From assembly GCA_949516455.1 (NCBI GenBank), contig CATILC010000069.1:1-30978 (forward strand): a stretch of DNA of 30,978 bases, read 5' to 3'. Each line of letters opens with the position of its first letter. The first letter of the stretch is position 1. The stretch is from Flavobacteriia bacterium (lineage in GTDB: Bacteria; Bacteroidota; Bacteroidia; Flavobacteriales; Schleiferiaceae). The position numbers were made by a program, and so were the translations under genes. Below, one piece after another: positions 1-7,417 of the stretch. The notes beneath the pieces were generated by a model, which saw only the letters and a list, made by a program, of their open reading frames with translations, was not told where the DNA came from and searched no databases.

Positions 1-2
1 AT

Positions 3-617
3 GAAGTACCCGTGGTGCACGGCATGACCGTTGGGGAATACGCCATCATGGTCAATGCCGAGGGCTGGCTTCCCGAGGAGCGAGAAGCCCAGTTGACGGT
101 CGTGCGCATGCAAGGGTATTCGCATTCACTGCTGATCGATCTGCCGGTGCGTCCGTCACCCAATCTGCCCAACTCATCGGCCATAGCACTTTACCCTTCG
201 CTCTGCTTCTTTGAAGCCACGACGATCAGCATCGGTCGGGGAACCGATCGGCCGTTTCAGGTCATGGGTGCACCTTGGATGCCGGATATGGGTTTTGAAT
301 TTACGCCCAGAAGCCGACCCGAAGCGCCCAGGCCCAAATGGAAGGACCAAGTGTGCAAAGGGGTCGATCTACAGAGTTTCGGCCTGCACTACATGCCACA
401 GTACGGACAGATCTACTGGGATTGGCTGGTGGAAGCCTATGCAAATTGCCCGAACAAAGACGATTTCTTTTCTCCCTTCTTCGAACGCCTGGCGGGCACC
501 AATAAGATCCGGGAGTCCATTGTTTCGGGCGCCGATGCCGAGGCGATCCGCGCGCTGTACAGTGAAGACCTCATGGCCTTCAAAAAGATGCGCAGGAAGT
601 ACCTCTTGTATCCCTGA
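3..617 (+). CDS. DUF1343 / NamZ-like exo-beta-N-acetylmuramidase, C-terminal part (5' truncated by window edge)
   Basis: The reading frame is open from base 3, so the gene begins outside the window; the GTG at 12 is internal. The visible 205 residues match the C-terminal half of the DUF1343 (YbbC/NamZ) family, whose members are about 400 residues long and remove N-acetylmuramic acid from the non-reducing ends of peptidoglycan fragments. Diagnostic stretches are VVHGMTVGEYA at the start, a central segment with YPSLCFFEATT followed by GRGTDRPFQVMGAPW, and a C-terminus with FFERLAGT and a KYLLYP ending. The family usually has an EGT at the place where EATT is seen here. It is the only plus-strand gene at this end, and its TGA stop directly abuts the stop of the convergent gene. 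Family assignment is confident; the exact activity is inferred from characterised NamZ proteins. Confidence 0.88.
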   Translation, partial: EVPVVHGMTVGEYAIMVNAEGWLPEEREAQLTVVRMQGYSHSLLIDLPVRPSPNLPNSSAIALYPSLCFFEATTISIGRGTDRPFQVMGAPWMPDMGFEFTPRSRPEAPRPKWKDQVCKGVDLQSFGLHYMPQYGQIYWDWLVEAYANCPNKDDFFSPFFERLAGTNKIRESIVSGADAEAIRALYSEDLMAFKKMRRKYLLYP

Positions 618-1148
618 TCAATTTCCAGTCATACGGTGCATGTTCCAGGCCATGCCCAAAAAGAACAGACCGGCAATGCTCAGCAGAAGTCCGATCAGTG
701 AGGTGATGCCGGAGAGGAAAGCCGAGGGATTTATCATCATCCAAATTCCGCCCAGACCAAGACCGATCCAAAAGATCCACAGGAAGATGGGAGGCCGAGG
801 GTTTGTGCTGCGCAGCGAGGTCCAGACAAAGGAGAGTGATTGGAGCAGCAGCCACAGCCCGATCAGTCCAGATACAAAGCTGTGGAGCAAGGAGGGAAAC
901 AAAAGGATGCAAAGTCCGATGACGGCATCGGCCCCCGAGCGATAGAGCAGCCTTTTTCCTTGGGGCAGACTGCGGTTGGGCCAGGCACTCCAGATGCTTG
1001 TAAGGCTGTGTGCCAGAAGGAAAAGGCCCAAAAGTGCGATCAGCGAGTCTGTCAGTTGTTCGGCCTGGGACATGAAATAAATGCCCAGAGAAAGAAAGAG
1101 GGCGCCTTTAAGGGCCGTCAGGGCGAGTGGTCTTTTTTGTGGAAACAT
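618..1148 (-). CDS. HdeD/DUF308-like integral membrane protein
   Basis: This 176-residue protein is almost entirely hydrophobic, with about six predicted membrane helices separated by short loops, some carrying Arg/Lys such as PNRSLPQGKRLLYR. Length, helix number and the Gly/Leu-rich helices resemble the HdeD/DUF308 family, small membrane proteins linked to acid stress in enterobacteria but without a defined biochemical function elsewhere. The ATG at 1148 was chosen because the first helix follows soon after it. The gene ends exactly where the upstream plus-strand gene ends (TGA/TCA back to back), so no room exists for a conventional terminator between them. It lies 40 bp downstream of the cysteine-cluster gene and may be co-transcribed with it. 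The family call is moderate; the function is unknown. Confidence 0.7.
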   Translation of the reverse strand: MFPQKRPLALTALKGALFLSLGIYFMSQAEQLTDSLIALLGLFLLAHSLTSIWSAWPNRSLPQGKRLLYRSGADAVIGLCILLFPSLLHSFVSGLIGLWLLLQSLSFVWTSLRSTNPRPPIFLWIFWIGLGLGGIWMMINPSAFLSGITSLIGLLLSIAGLFFLGMAWNMHRMTGN

Positions 1149-1188
1149 GTGGATGCTGGAATAATAGATCTGTTATGGCACTCTGAGG

Positions 1189-1710
1189 TCAGGAACGGCG
1201 GTAGTGCGCTTCAAGTCGTTCCATGATGTCGTGGACCGCCGGACACATCTGGGCGTTCTTCAGGTTCAGGTCCAACAACTGTTTTTGTCTTCGGCGGTTG
1301 GTATGCGGATATTCCCGGCAGGCTTTCGGCCGCTGTGCGTATACCGAGCAGTAGTTGTCGGGTCCGAGAAACGGGCATGGGGTCGACTGCAGCACTTTGT
1401 CTCCGTCTTCGTCGGTTCTCAGGTAGCGCTGCTCAAAATCGGCCGCCTTCAACTTTAGATGTCTGGCCAGTCTCTCGATGTCTTTTTCGGTAAAGAGCGG
1501 CCCCGTGGTCTTGCAGCAATTGGCGCATTTCAGACAGTCCACCTCAGAAAAGACCGCATCGTGGCAGTGGTGCACCACAGTATCCAGGTCTTTGGGTTTC
1601 TTGCGTTTGAGCCATTCGGTCAGCGATTTGAACGATTGGCTTTTATCGGGCCGTTGGATATAGCCCGGCTGATCTTTCAACGACTTGCCCTTGTTCTCTG
1701 CCTCGTTCAT
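1189..1710 (-). CDS. YkgJ-family cysteine-cluster protein (putative zinc/iron-chelating)
   Basis: The 173-residue product carries the cysteine pattern of the YkgJ/UPF0153 (CxxCxxCC) family: Cys59, Cys62, Cys65 and Cys66 in DCLKCANCCKTTGP, then Cys112 (PCPFLG), Cys121 (YCSVYAQRP), Cys131 (ACREYP) and a late Cys156. The family is thought to bind a metal or Fe-S cluster through these residues, but no reaction has been firmly assigned. The N-terminal 50 residues are charged and less conserved. Its ATG overlaps the stop of the upstream propeller-like gene by four bases (ATGA), which points to translational coupling. The start at 1710 is the first ATG and fits this overlap. Protein family is clear; function is not. 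Confidence 0.85.
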   Translation of the reverse strand: MNEAENKGKSLKDQPGYIQRPDKSQSFKSLTEWLKRKKPKDLDTVVHHCHDAVFSEVDCLKCANCCKTTGPLFTEKDIERLARHLKLKAADFEQRYLRTDEDGDKVLQSTPCPFLGPDNYCSVYAQRPKACREYPHTNRRRQKQLLDLNLKNAQMCPAVHDIMERLEAHYRRS

Positions 1711-2555
1711 TCGGCAACGATCACACCTTTGACCGCTTTGATCTCCTCAGACTCGAATTGCTCCGCCAGAGAGAAGTCTTTGCGGTTCAACACATAGATC
1801 ATTGCATTGGAATTTTTTCTCTTGGCCCGTGGTTGTTTTCTGCCGCCGCAGAGATAAAGGAAGTCTTTGTCGTAGGTAAGGCCTTTACAAAACGACTCTT
1901 CGCTGTCGTGTTCAAATACGAGTTCGCCCTCGAGCATGATGCCCGATATGCGCGGGTGGTGGATCTTCTTGCGCATGCTGGAAGTGGCACAAATAGCCAT
2001 GCGCTTTCCGTCGATGAACTGAAAGTCATGGGTCTCCCAGCCGTACTCGAATTTTTCGATGAGCCTAAAGTCTTCATCGAAGACGGCTACTCCGCTGGCG
2101 GCGTATTGCACCTTGGTCAGCCAGTTCAGATTCACATAGAATTTTCCTTCGTGCCGAATGATGTTGTTGATGTGGTTGTAGTTCTTCTGATAGCGCACCT
2201 TCTTTTCGGGCATGGGCGGCTCGATATCGTGAACACGTACGATCTCCAATTCTTCGTTGTACACCCAGATCTGATTTCGCTTGGTGATGGTCGTGTATAA
2301 CAGGCCATCGTACCATTGATGCTGATGGAAGTCTGGGGAGGGCGAGTAGAATTCGGTTTGCTTGACCAGGGAATGGTCGTCTGCGTGGAGTTTGTACATT
2401 CTGCTCAAACTGGCCACATACAGATGATCCTCGTGGCGAGCGATCCCCATCATCGCTTCGTCATCTGAGCATTGGAATACAACGGAGTGTGCCTTGGTTT
2501 CGGTATTGAATTGAACCACCTGTCCGCCTTCGGTGGCCAAGAGTAGATCTGCCAT
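1707..2555 (-). CDS. Hypothetical protein, probable beta-propeller fold
   Basis: I do not recognise a named family for this 282-residue protein. It lacks a signal peptide or membrane helix, so it is probably cytoplasmic. The sequence is rich in short beta-strand patterns with recurring turns, for example LLLATEGGQVVQFN, DHLYVASLSRMYKL, KFYVNLNWLTKVQY, DFLYLCGGRK and MIYVLNRKDFSL, as in six- or seven-bladed propellers that read out as a value tied to a stored or displayed quantity. A HHIN-like segment (NYNHINNI) and HQHQWYDG near the middle contain clustered His residues. It overlaps the YkgJ-type gene by 4 bp and is likely in one operon with it. Start at 2555 is the first ATG; a weak TACTTTCA box sits only four bases upstream. 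Fold is inference from the strand pattern, and the role is unknown. Confidence 0.7.
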   Translation of the reverse strand: MADLLLATEGGQVVQFNTETKAHSVVFQCSDDEAMMGIARHEDHLYVASLSRMYKLHADDHSLVKQTEFYSPSPDFHQHQWYDGLLYTTITKRNQIWVYNEELEIVRVHDIEPPMPEKKVRYQKNYNHINNIIRHEGKFYVNLNWLTKVQYAASGVAVFDEDFRLIEKFEYGWETHDFQFIDGKRMAICATSSMRKKIHHPRISGIMLEGELVFEHDSEESFCKGLTYDKDFLYLCGGRKQPRAKRKNSNAMIYVLNRKDFSLAEQFESEEIKAVKGVIVAE

Positions 2556-2692
2556 AGGCTGAAAGTAGTCTATGTGGGGGAGATGATTGAGTTCACCAGA
2601 AACTTACCGAAGAAAGCATCAATTTGCCAAGTTGAGCTGGACATCAATTCAAATCCAGATGCATTGAATCCATTCAACGATCAGTGCGCCTT
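2556..2692. other. Intergenic stretch upstream of the propeller-like gene
   Basis: Together with the barrel-like remnant this makes a 281-bp gap without an intact gene. I see no RNA gene, repeat or hairpin terminator in it. On the minus strand two imperfect versions of the Bacteroidota -7 box occur, TAAGTTTC and, four bases before the ATG at 2555, TACTTTCA; neither has a convincing TTTG element at the expected upstream distance. A short plus-strand ORF (2574-2789) covers part of the region but resembles no protein and runs antisense to the remnant. Confidence 0.4.
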
Positions 2693-2836
2693 TCAAAAGG
2701 TGACACCCAGGGTAAGAGCGACAATCTGCACTCGTTGTTTTACAGTTCCTTCGGTAAGATCAAAGTTGATGTTGTTCGTGATGCGATAGTCATAACTGGG
2801 TTGGCCAAGTGCATTATAGTGCAATCCCACACTCGT
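2693..2836 (-). pseudogene. Remnant of an outer-membrane beta-barrel protein 3' end (putative)
   Basis: Immediately after the cyclophilin stop codon, in the same frame, 47 further codons are open before a TGA at 2693-2695. They read like the last strands of an outer-membrane barrel: a segment with YDYRITNNINFDLTEG, then VKQRVQIVALTLGVTF, ending in Phe with alternating hydrophobic residues as in the C-terminal recognition signal of barrel proteins. No start codon in a good context and no upstream barrel sequence is present, because the bases before it encode the cyclophilin. The simplest reading is the decayed 3' end of a deleted barrel gene. A GTG at 2830 could open a 45-codon ORF, which I consider unlikely to be functional. 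What is seen is the ORF and its strand pattern; the origin is inference. Confidence 0.4.
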
Positions 2837-3352
2837 TCAGCGAAGCGCAATCTGCAGCGATAAAACCCCGATCGAATCCTCCACCACGGCCTCATTGATG
2901 CGCCGCAAGACTTCGTGTCCTTCAAGGAGTTGACCAAATACGGTGTAGTCCCCATCGAGCCGATGTACACCTTCGGGATGCGTAACGATGTAGAACTGGC
3001 AATTGGCCGATCGCTTTTCGGGATTGGCGTCACGCCCCATGCCCAAGGCGCCAAAACGGTGGGTCAGGCTGTCGGCAAATTCTCCATCGATCCAATGCGC
3101 TGCATCGATGGTTCCGTCTTCCCGATCCGGACAACCGGCCTGGATCACGAAGTTGGGCACCATTCGGTTGAAAGACACATGCGCCCATGTTCCGTTTTCC
3201 AATTCGCTCAGGAAGTTCGCTTTGTGCAGCGGCGCGCCCTCAGAAAGTCGGAAGATCATCGTGCCCATTTCGGTTCGCATCTCAATGCGGTCGGATGGAT
3301 GCTGGCATCCCAGCATGAAAAAAAGAGCAATGAGAAGAGGCAGCCTATTCAC
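2837..3352 (-). CDS. Cyclophilin-type peptidyl-prolyl isomerase, probable lipoprotein
   Basis: The 171-residue product is a single cyclophilin domain, which catalyses cis-trans isomerisation of prolyl bonds. The signature is visible as FNRMVPNFVIQAG with the catalytic-type Arg63, followed by SANCQFYIVT (Gln119, Phe120) and LDGDYTVFGQLLEG. The N-terminus is a short hydrophobic signal ending FFMLGC, so Cys16 is the probable lipidation site; the -3 residue is Met, which is not ideal for a lipobox. The start is a GTG at 3352 that overlaps the stop of the upstream TlpA-like gene by eight bases, implying translational coupling of two envelope folding factors. Length is normal for a compact bacterial cyclophilin. 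The stop at 2837 is followed in frame by a barrel-like tail described separately. Confidence 0.9.
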   Translation of the reverse strand: MNRLPLLIALFFMLGCQHPSDRIEMRTEMGTMIFRLSEGAPLHKANFLSELENGTWAHVSFNRMVPNFVIQAGCPDREDGTIDAAHWIDGEFADSLTHRFGALGMGRDANPEKRSANCQFYIVTHPEGVHRLDGDYTVFGQLLEGHEVLRRINEAVVEDSIGVLSLQIALR

Positions 3353-4604
3353 TCAGCAGATCGCTCACAAAAGATCGGGTCTCCTCGGCATAAGCGGCGT
3401 AGGCTGAGGTGCCCGGGCCTGAGAAACCGGCGTGGACGCGACGGACTCGACCCTCCCGATCGATGAAGATGGAGGTGGGGAAGGATCGGAAAGGTGCGAT
3501 CTGCGGCAGGCTGTCTCGAATGTGCCGGCTTCCTCCTCCGTAAAGCAGCGGATAGTCGATGCCCAGATCCTGGATCATGCGTTCCACTGCCAGACGGTCT
3601 TTCTTCCATTCTCCCTTGCGCTCAAAGGTGATGCCCACAAGGCGAAGGTCTTCATGCGCGAGCTCGTCCCGAAGGCCGGTCATATAGCGGATCTCGTCCA
3701 TGCAATTGGGGCACCAGCTGCCCATGATCTGTACGATGGTCACCTTGTCCTGCATCCATTGGTCTCTTTGGGAATCGAAGAGCTCACCTTCCTGGTCGCG
3801 GAACTGAAAATCAAACCGGCCGTCTTCAGAAAGGAGCCGGGTGAGTTCGAGCGGATCCCCCAGGCGAACGGAATCGGATGGCTGAGCGGTCCAGCGTGTG
3901 TGGAAGTGCTTCCCTGAGTAGTAATGTCCGTCCAATTCGCCCCCATCCGTCAGGCGTGCGGTAAAGGCATAGGCATGCGCCCCATCAAAGGTGCTCATCT
4001 GCAATTCGGTGCCATTTAGAACACCCTCCAGATAGCGGTAATCACCTGTTTCCGTGAGGATGGATCCTCGAACTTCCAGTCCTTCCTGAAAAAACTCGCC
4101 CACGGCCTCTGTCTCATCCTCCGTTCCTGCATAAAGCAGAACACGCCACTTCGTGGGCAATTGAATGCCCGTCATCTCTTTGTGCGGAAAGCGTTCGGTC
4201 TTACCGCGCTCGAAGACGGCAGCTACTTTGTAAGTGGGGCTTTTGTCCGGATTGTACCAATAGCCCTTCATTCCCTCAGCCGTATTGGCCATTTTGAAAT
4301 AGGAGAGAAAGACGGGCATCTGCAGGGTCAGGCTGTCTCCTTTTCTTTCGATCTCCTGAAGTACGATGCGTTCGTCCGCATTGAAGATCACCATCTGGGT
4401 GTCTTGTCCGCTGAGCTGCCAGTCGAAATTGAAAGCGATATCAGTGGAATCATTGGCCAAAAGACGGCCCCGATGTACGCCTTCGCTCAGGCCGAGCTCG
4501 GCTGCGCTTGCTTGAGTGGACGGGTCGGATCGGCATCCCATCATTAAAGAAAGGCCAGCCAGCCAAAGGGACGGGTAAACGCGCAATGGGTTCAGTTCAT
4601 TCAT
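3345..4604 (-). CDS. TlpA-like thiol-disulfide oxidoreductase, probable lipoprotein
   Basis: This protein of 419 residues (from the ATG at 4604) has a signal sequence with a LSLMMGC lipobox-like end (Cys24), a long beta-rich N-terminal region, and a C-terminal thioredoxin domain with GSWCPNCMDEIRYM (Cys298 and Cys301). The pattern of an N-terminal DUF4369-like beta domain plus TlpA/AhpC-type thioredoxin is common in Bacteroidota envelope lipoproteins that reduce or shuffle disulfides in the periplasm. The cis-Pro region appears as FRSFPTSIFIDREG. The frame is open further to a TTG at 4631, but the ATG at 4604 places the hydrophobic segment at the N-terminus as expected for a lipoprotein. It overlaps the cyclophilin gene by 8 bp and lies close behind the glycosyltransferase gene. 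Redox role is a family inference. Confidence 0.87.
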   Translation of the reverse strand: MNELNPLRVYPSLWLAGLSLMMGCRSDPSTQASAAELGLSEGVHRGRLLANDSTDIAFNFDWQLSGQDTQMVIFNADERIVLQEIERKGDSLTLQMPVFLSYFKMANTAEGMKGYWYNPDKSPTYKVAAVFERGKTERFPHKEMTGIQLPTKWRVLLYAGTEDETEAVGEFFQEGLEVRGSILTETGDYRYLEGVLNGTELQMSTFDGAHAYAFTARLTDGGELDGHYYSGKHFHTRWTAQPSDSVRLGDPLELTRLLSEDGRFDFQFRDQEGELFDSQRDQWMQDKVTIVQIMGSWCPNCMDEIRYMTGLRDELAHEDLRLVGITFERKGEWKKDRLAVERMIQDLGIDYPLLYGGGSRHIRDSLPQIAPFRSFPTSIFIDREGRVRRVHAGFSGPGTSAYAAYAEETRSFVSDLLSE

Positions 4605-4633
4605 AGGCAGGAGCAGACGGTCAGGAATCAAAA

Positions 4634-6325
4634 CTAGGGTTCCTCGGGTTCGAGGATCACCAGATAACTTTTTTTAAGCGCCTCTGGTCTCTTTACAGGA
4701 TCCAAAAAGTCCGTGCTCAAATTGGTGATGGGATAGCCCTCGTGCACGATCTCTTCAGCGATCTGTCGTTTGCTTGAGCGCAACTGCTTCAGGCCTTTTT
4801 CATGGGTGTAAATAAATGTCTGCCCGCTTTTCAAGGCAGAGGGCTTTCCGGCACTGGCTACGAGGGTTTCCATGTACACATCGAAGCTGTAAGAGAATTG
4901 ACCCATGCGTACGGTGCTTTCGGGAGTTGCTCCCTTGGAACGGGCGATAGCAGCCAGTTCACTGCCGCCCTGATAACGCAACAGTTGCGGATAGAAGTGC
5001 ATGTTCATCACAAGGTTGGCGCCGAGCGATGCCAGGGCCATTGAGCGGATCCAACCAGCGCGTGCCGGGCGGAGAATGAGCAGGGCCAGAGCGCCTGCGA
5101 AGGAAAGTGCAAAGAGCAGGCGGACGGGGGTAGCTACCGGGAATATCCAAAAGAGCATCAGTGCGCCGAGTGCTCCGATCGAGGCAATGGTCAATCCACT
5201 CAGGCTGTAAAGTGCGGCCTTTGACCATTTACTTTTGGACAACTGCGCCAGCCAGCTCTTCATGAACTCGGCTGTGATCAGGGCCGCAAAAGGGAAGAGC
5301 GGAAAGATGTAATGCGGCAGTTTGAACTGAGAACGGCTCAGCATGACAAAGGGAATCAGAAAGCCCGCAAGGCTGAGCCAATCGCCTTTTCCTGTGTGCA
5401 TGAGAGATCGGAGCTCTTTTCGGAGTTTCCAAAACAGGCCGATGCAGGCAAAAAAGGACCAGGGGGCAAAGGACCACAGAAAGTTGTGGACAAGAAAAAA
5501 GGGACCGCTGCTGTCTTTCCAGACATTCTCCCCGGTGATGCGCCCAAAGCTCTGTTCCCAAAAGTAAAAGCGCAGTCCGGAGATGCCCTCCCGCGCGGTC
5601 ATTCCCGAAGGTCCAGGCATCAACACGGATTTATCAGGAGCCTGATCGAATTGGGTGTAGAGTCCGTATGACATGGGCGCAAGCACCAATGCTGTCACCA
5701 AGAGTCCGAACAACCAGTGCCACTGGAAGATCTTTTTCCATTCTCGGTTGAATAGGAATTGGGCGCCGATGGCGATCATCGGGATCATGAGGCCTATGGG
5801 TCCCTTTGCGAGCATGGCCAGGCCCACGAATAAGAATCCGGAAATAAGCCGGTAGAGGCGCCCGTCCCCGATGCTGAATTCCATGATCTGGGCGATGGCA
5901 ATGGCAATGCATGCGGTGAGCATGGTGTCGGTGCGCAGGTCCAGTGTGAAAAGGAAATAGGCCTGGCAACATCCCAGCATGACGGCGGCCCAGCGGCCCA
6001 CTTGCTCATCGACGAGCAGACGGCCGAGGCGATGGGTCGCTCGGATACTGGCCAGCGCAAGGAGGAAGGGAATGAGTTTGAACGACCAGTTGTGGAAGCC
6101 AAAGAGCTTGAAGGAAAGGGCGGAGGTCCAAAAAAGCAGAGGCGGTTTGTCCAGGTAGTCCTGCCCCTTGTTCTTGACTTCAAGATATGATCCGCTCTGC
6201 TCCATCTCCTGACTGATGGAGGCGTATTGGGCCGAATCCACGTCCATGATGTTGAGTTGCAGACCGGCCACATAAATGACCAAGGCCAGCAAGATCAGCA
6301 ACCAGTCAAGGAGGGAACGCGCCAT
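4634..6325 (-). CDS. ArnT/PMT-like family 39 glycosyltransferase
   Basis: The protein (563 residues from the ATG at 6325) is a polytopic membrane glycosyltransferase with about eleven to thirteen helices and a smaller soluble C-terminal part. The first periplasmic loop has the acidic motif of GT39/ArnT enzymes, MDVDSAQYASISQEM (Asp28, Asp30), followed by the family stretch YLDKPPLLFWTSA and later RTDTMLT and AMLAKGPIGLMIP. Such enzymes move a sugar from a polyprenyl-phosphate carrier to lipid A, glycans or proteins on the periplasmic face; the acceptor here cannot be told from sequence. The frame extends upstream to 6463, but that part overlaps the pirin gene and reads as low-quality protein, so the ATG before the first helix was preferred. 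Family call is good; substrate unknown. Confidence 0.88.
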   Translation of the reverse strand: MARSLLDWLLILLALVIYVAGLQLNIMDVDSAQYASISQEMEQSGSYLEVKNKGQDYLDKPPLLFWTSALSFKLFGFHNWSFKLIPFLLALASIRATHRLGRLLVDEQVGRWAAVMLGCCQAYFLFTLDLRTDTMLTACIAIAIAQIMEFSIGDGRLYRLISGFLFVGLAMLAKGPIGLMIPMIAIGAQFLFNREWKKIFQWHWLFGLLVTALVLAPMSYGLYTQFDQAPDKSVLMPGPSGMTAREGISGLRFYFWEQSFGRITGENVWKDSSGPFFLVHNFLWSFAPWSFFACIGLFWKLRKELRSLMHTGKGDWLSLAGFLIPFVMLSRSQFKLPHYIFPLFPFAALITAEFMKSWLAQLSKSKWSKAALYSLSGLTIASIGALGALMLFWIFPVATPVRLLFALSFAGALALLILRPARAGWIRSMALASLGANLVMNMHFYPQLLRYQGGSELAAIARSKGATPESTVRMGQFSYSFDVYMETLVASAGKPSALKSGQTFIYTHEKGLKQLRSSKRQIAEEIVHEGYPITNLSTDFLDPVKRPEALKKSYLVILEPEEP

Positions 6326-6375
6326 CACAGGCAAAGGAAGTGCATTCGGTCCGATGCTGACTGGTTCATTCGCAT

Positions 6376-7383
6376 TCAGGGATGGATCTCTTTCCCGTCG
6401 GGATAGCGGGCAAACCGCCCCAGCGAACCATTGTGCACCGGTTGGGCGTCCGGCCAGGGCCATTGACCGAATTCACCCCGCTCGAAGGACTGAAAGGCCT
6501 CCATCAGCCCCTTTCGGTCTGCTGCAACAAAGGGCCCGTGCTGGGCAGTGGGTTCGCCAATGGGTCTTCCCTGCATGACCAAAAAGCGCGCTGGCGAGTC
6601 TGTGGTTTCCACCTGTGTCTTCACCTGGGCATTCAGTTGTCCGCAGTTTCCGCCCTTCAGCCGTTGGCCGTTGATCATGAGTTCAGCGCCTTCGTGCAGG
6701 TATAGTTGCCGGTCTGTACCGTCTGCCGCCATGGGCAGCTCAATGGAGGCATGCGTGTCCATCTCAATGTGCCAAAGTGCAATGGCACTCCTCGCATCCG
6801 ATGCCCAGCTGGCAGGTGGAGGAGTTGGTGCCTGCGCATCCTTCCATTCGCCTGCGATCACCCGTATCCGATGGCCTTGTCCCGCAACGATGGGAACTTC
6901 ATGGGCCCACATCATCTGGAAATGCGGCTCGGCCGACCGTTCTGAATCGGGCAGATTGAGCCAGATCTGAAAGAGCTCGAGGGAGTTCTTTCCGCCTGCA
7001 TTCAGTAGGGGGAACATCTCTGAATGTTGAATGCCCCGTCCGGCGGTCATCCATTGCACGTCTCCTTCTCCAAAACGAGCCGCTGCACCCAGTGAATCGG
7101 AATGATCGATGAATCCTTCGAGCGCGATGGTGATCGTTTCAAAGCCGCTGTGCGGATGCGCTGGAAAGCCCGGAATACCTTGTCCGTGATACATCCGAAA
7201 ACCGTCTTTGAGCTGAAAGTCCTGTCCGATGGGTCGGTCCTGAAGATGTTCGGCATCCAATCCGAGTTGGGAATTTCCTGCAGGGTAGAGGTCCTTGTGG
7301 TGGGCACAGAACAGAAAGGGATCGATGGTGGGCCATTGAAAGCTCAAGGATTGCTGGGCGACGAGGGCAGGGGGAAGGTGCAT
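6376..7383 (-). CDS. Pirin family protein (cupin, putative quercetinase)
   Basis: This 335-residue bicupin carries the full pirin metal site: His76 and His78 in FPAHPHSGFETITIALEG, and His120 with Glu122 in WMTAGRGIQHSE. These correspond to the iron ligands of human and Escherichia coli pirins, some of which oxidise quercetin while others act in regulation. The N-terminal cupin holds the metal; the C-terminal cupin ends near FVAADRKGLMEAF. The protein is somewhat longer than many bacterial pirins (about 230 to 300 residues), with an extra C-terminal stretch including GQWPWPD. It stands between tsaB and the glycosyltransferase without a clear functional link to either. Start at the ATG at 7383 is the only reasonable choice. 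Metal binding is strongly supported, substrate not known. Confidence 0.92.
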   Translation of the reverse strand: MHLPPALVAQQSLSFQWPTIDPFLFCAHHKDLYPAGNSQLGLDAEHLQDRPIGQDFQLKDGFRMYHGQGIPGFPAHPHSGFETITIALEGFIDHSDSLGAAARFGEGDVQWMTAGRGIQHSEMFPLLNAGGKNSLELFQIWLNLPDSERSAEPHFQMMWAHEVPIVAGQGHRIRVIAGEWKDAQAPTPPPASWASDARSAIALWHIEMDTHASIELPMAADGTDRQLYLHEGAELMINGQRLKGGNCGQLNAQVKTQVETTDSPARFLVMQGRPIGEPTAQHGPFVAADRKGLMEAFQSFERGEFGQWPWPDAQPVHNGSLGRFARYPDGKEIHP

Positions 7384-7417
7384 CTAGTGGATTCTTTTTT
7401 AAGAAACGAGCGACATC

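Noticed and set aside
2574..2789. Plus-strand ORF of 71 codons in the largest gap
   Set aside because: No family resemblance; it runs antisense to the barrel-like remnant, whose strand pattern is far more protein-like.
2837..2839. Stop-codon readthrough joining the cyclophilin to the barrel-like tail
   Set aside because: The cyclophilin domain is complete and ends normally at its stop; a lipoprotein cyclophilin fused to 47 residues of barrel would make no structural sense, and no recoding signal is seen.
6326..6463. Upstream extension of the glycosyltransferase ORF into the pirin gene
   Set aside because: The region encodes the pirin C-terminus in another frame; the first membrane helix of the glycosyltransferase follows directly after the ATG at 6325.
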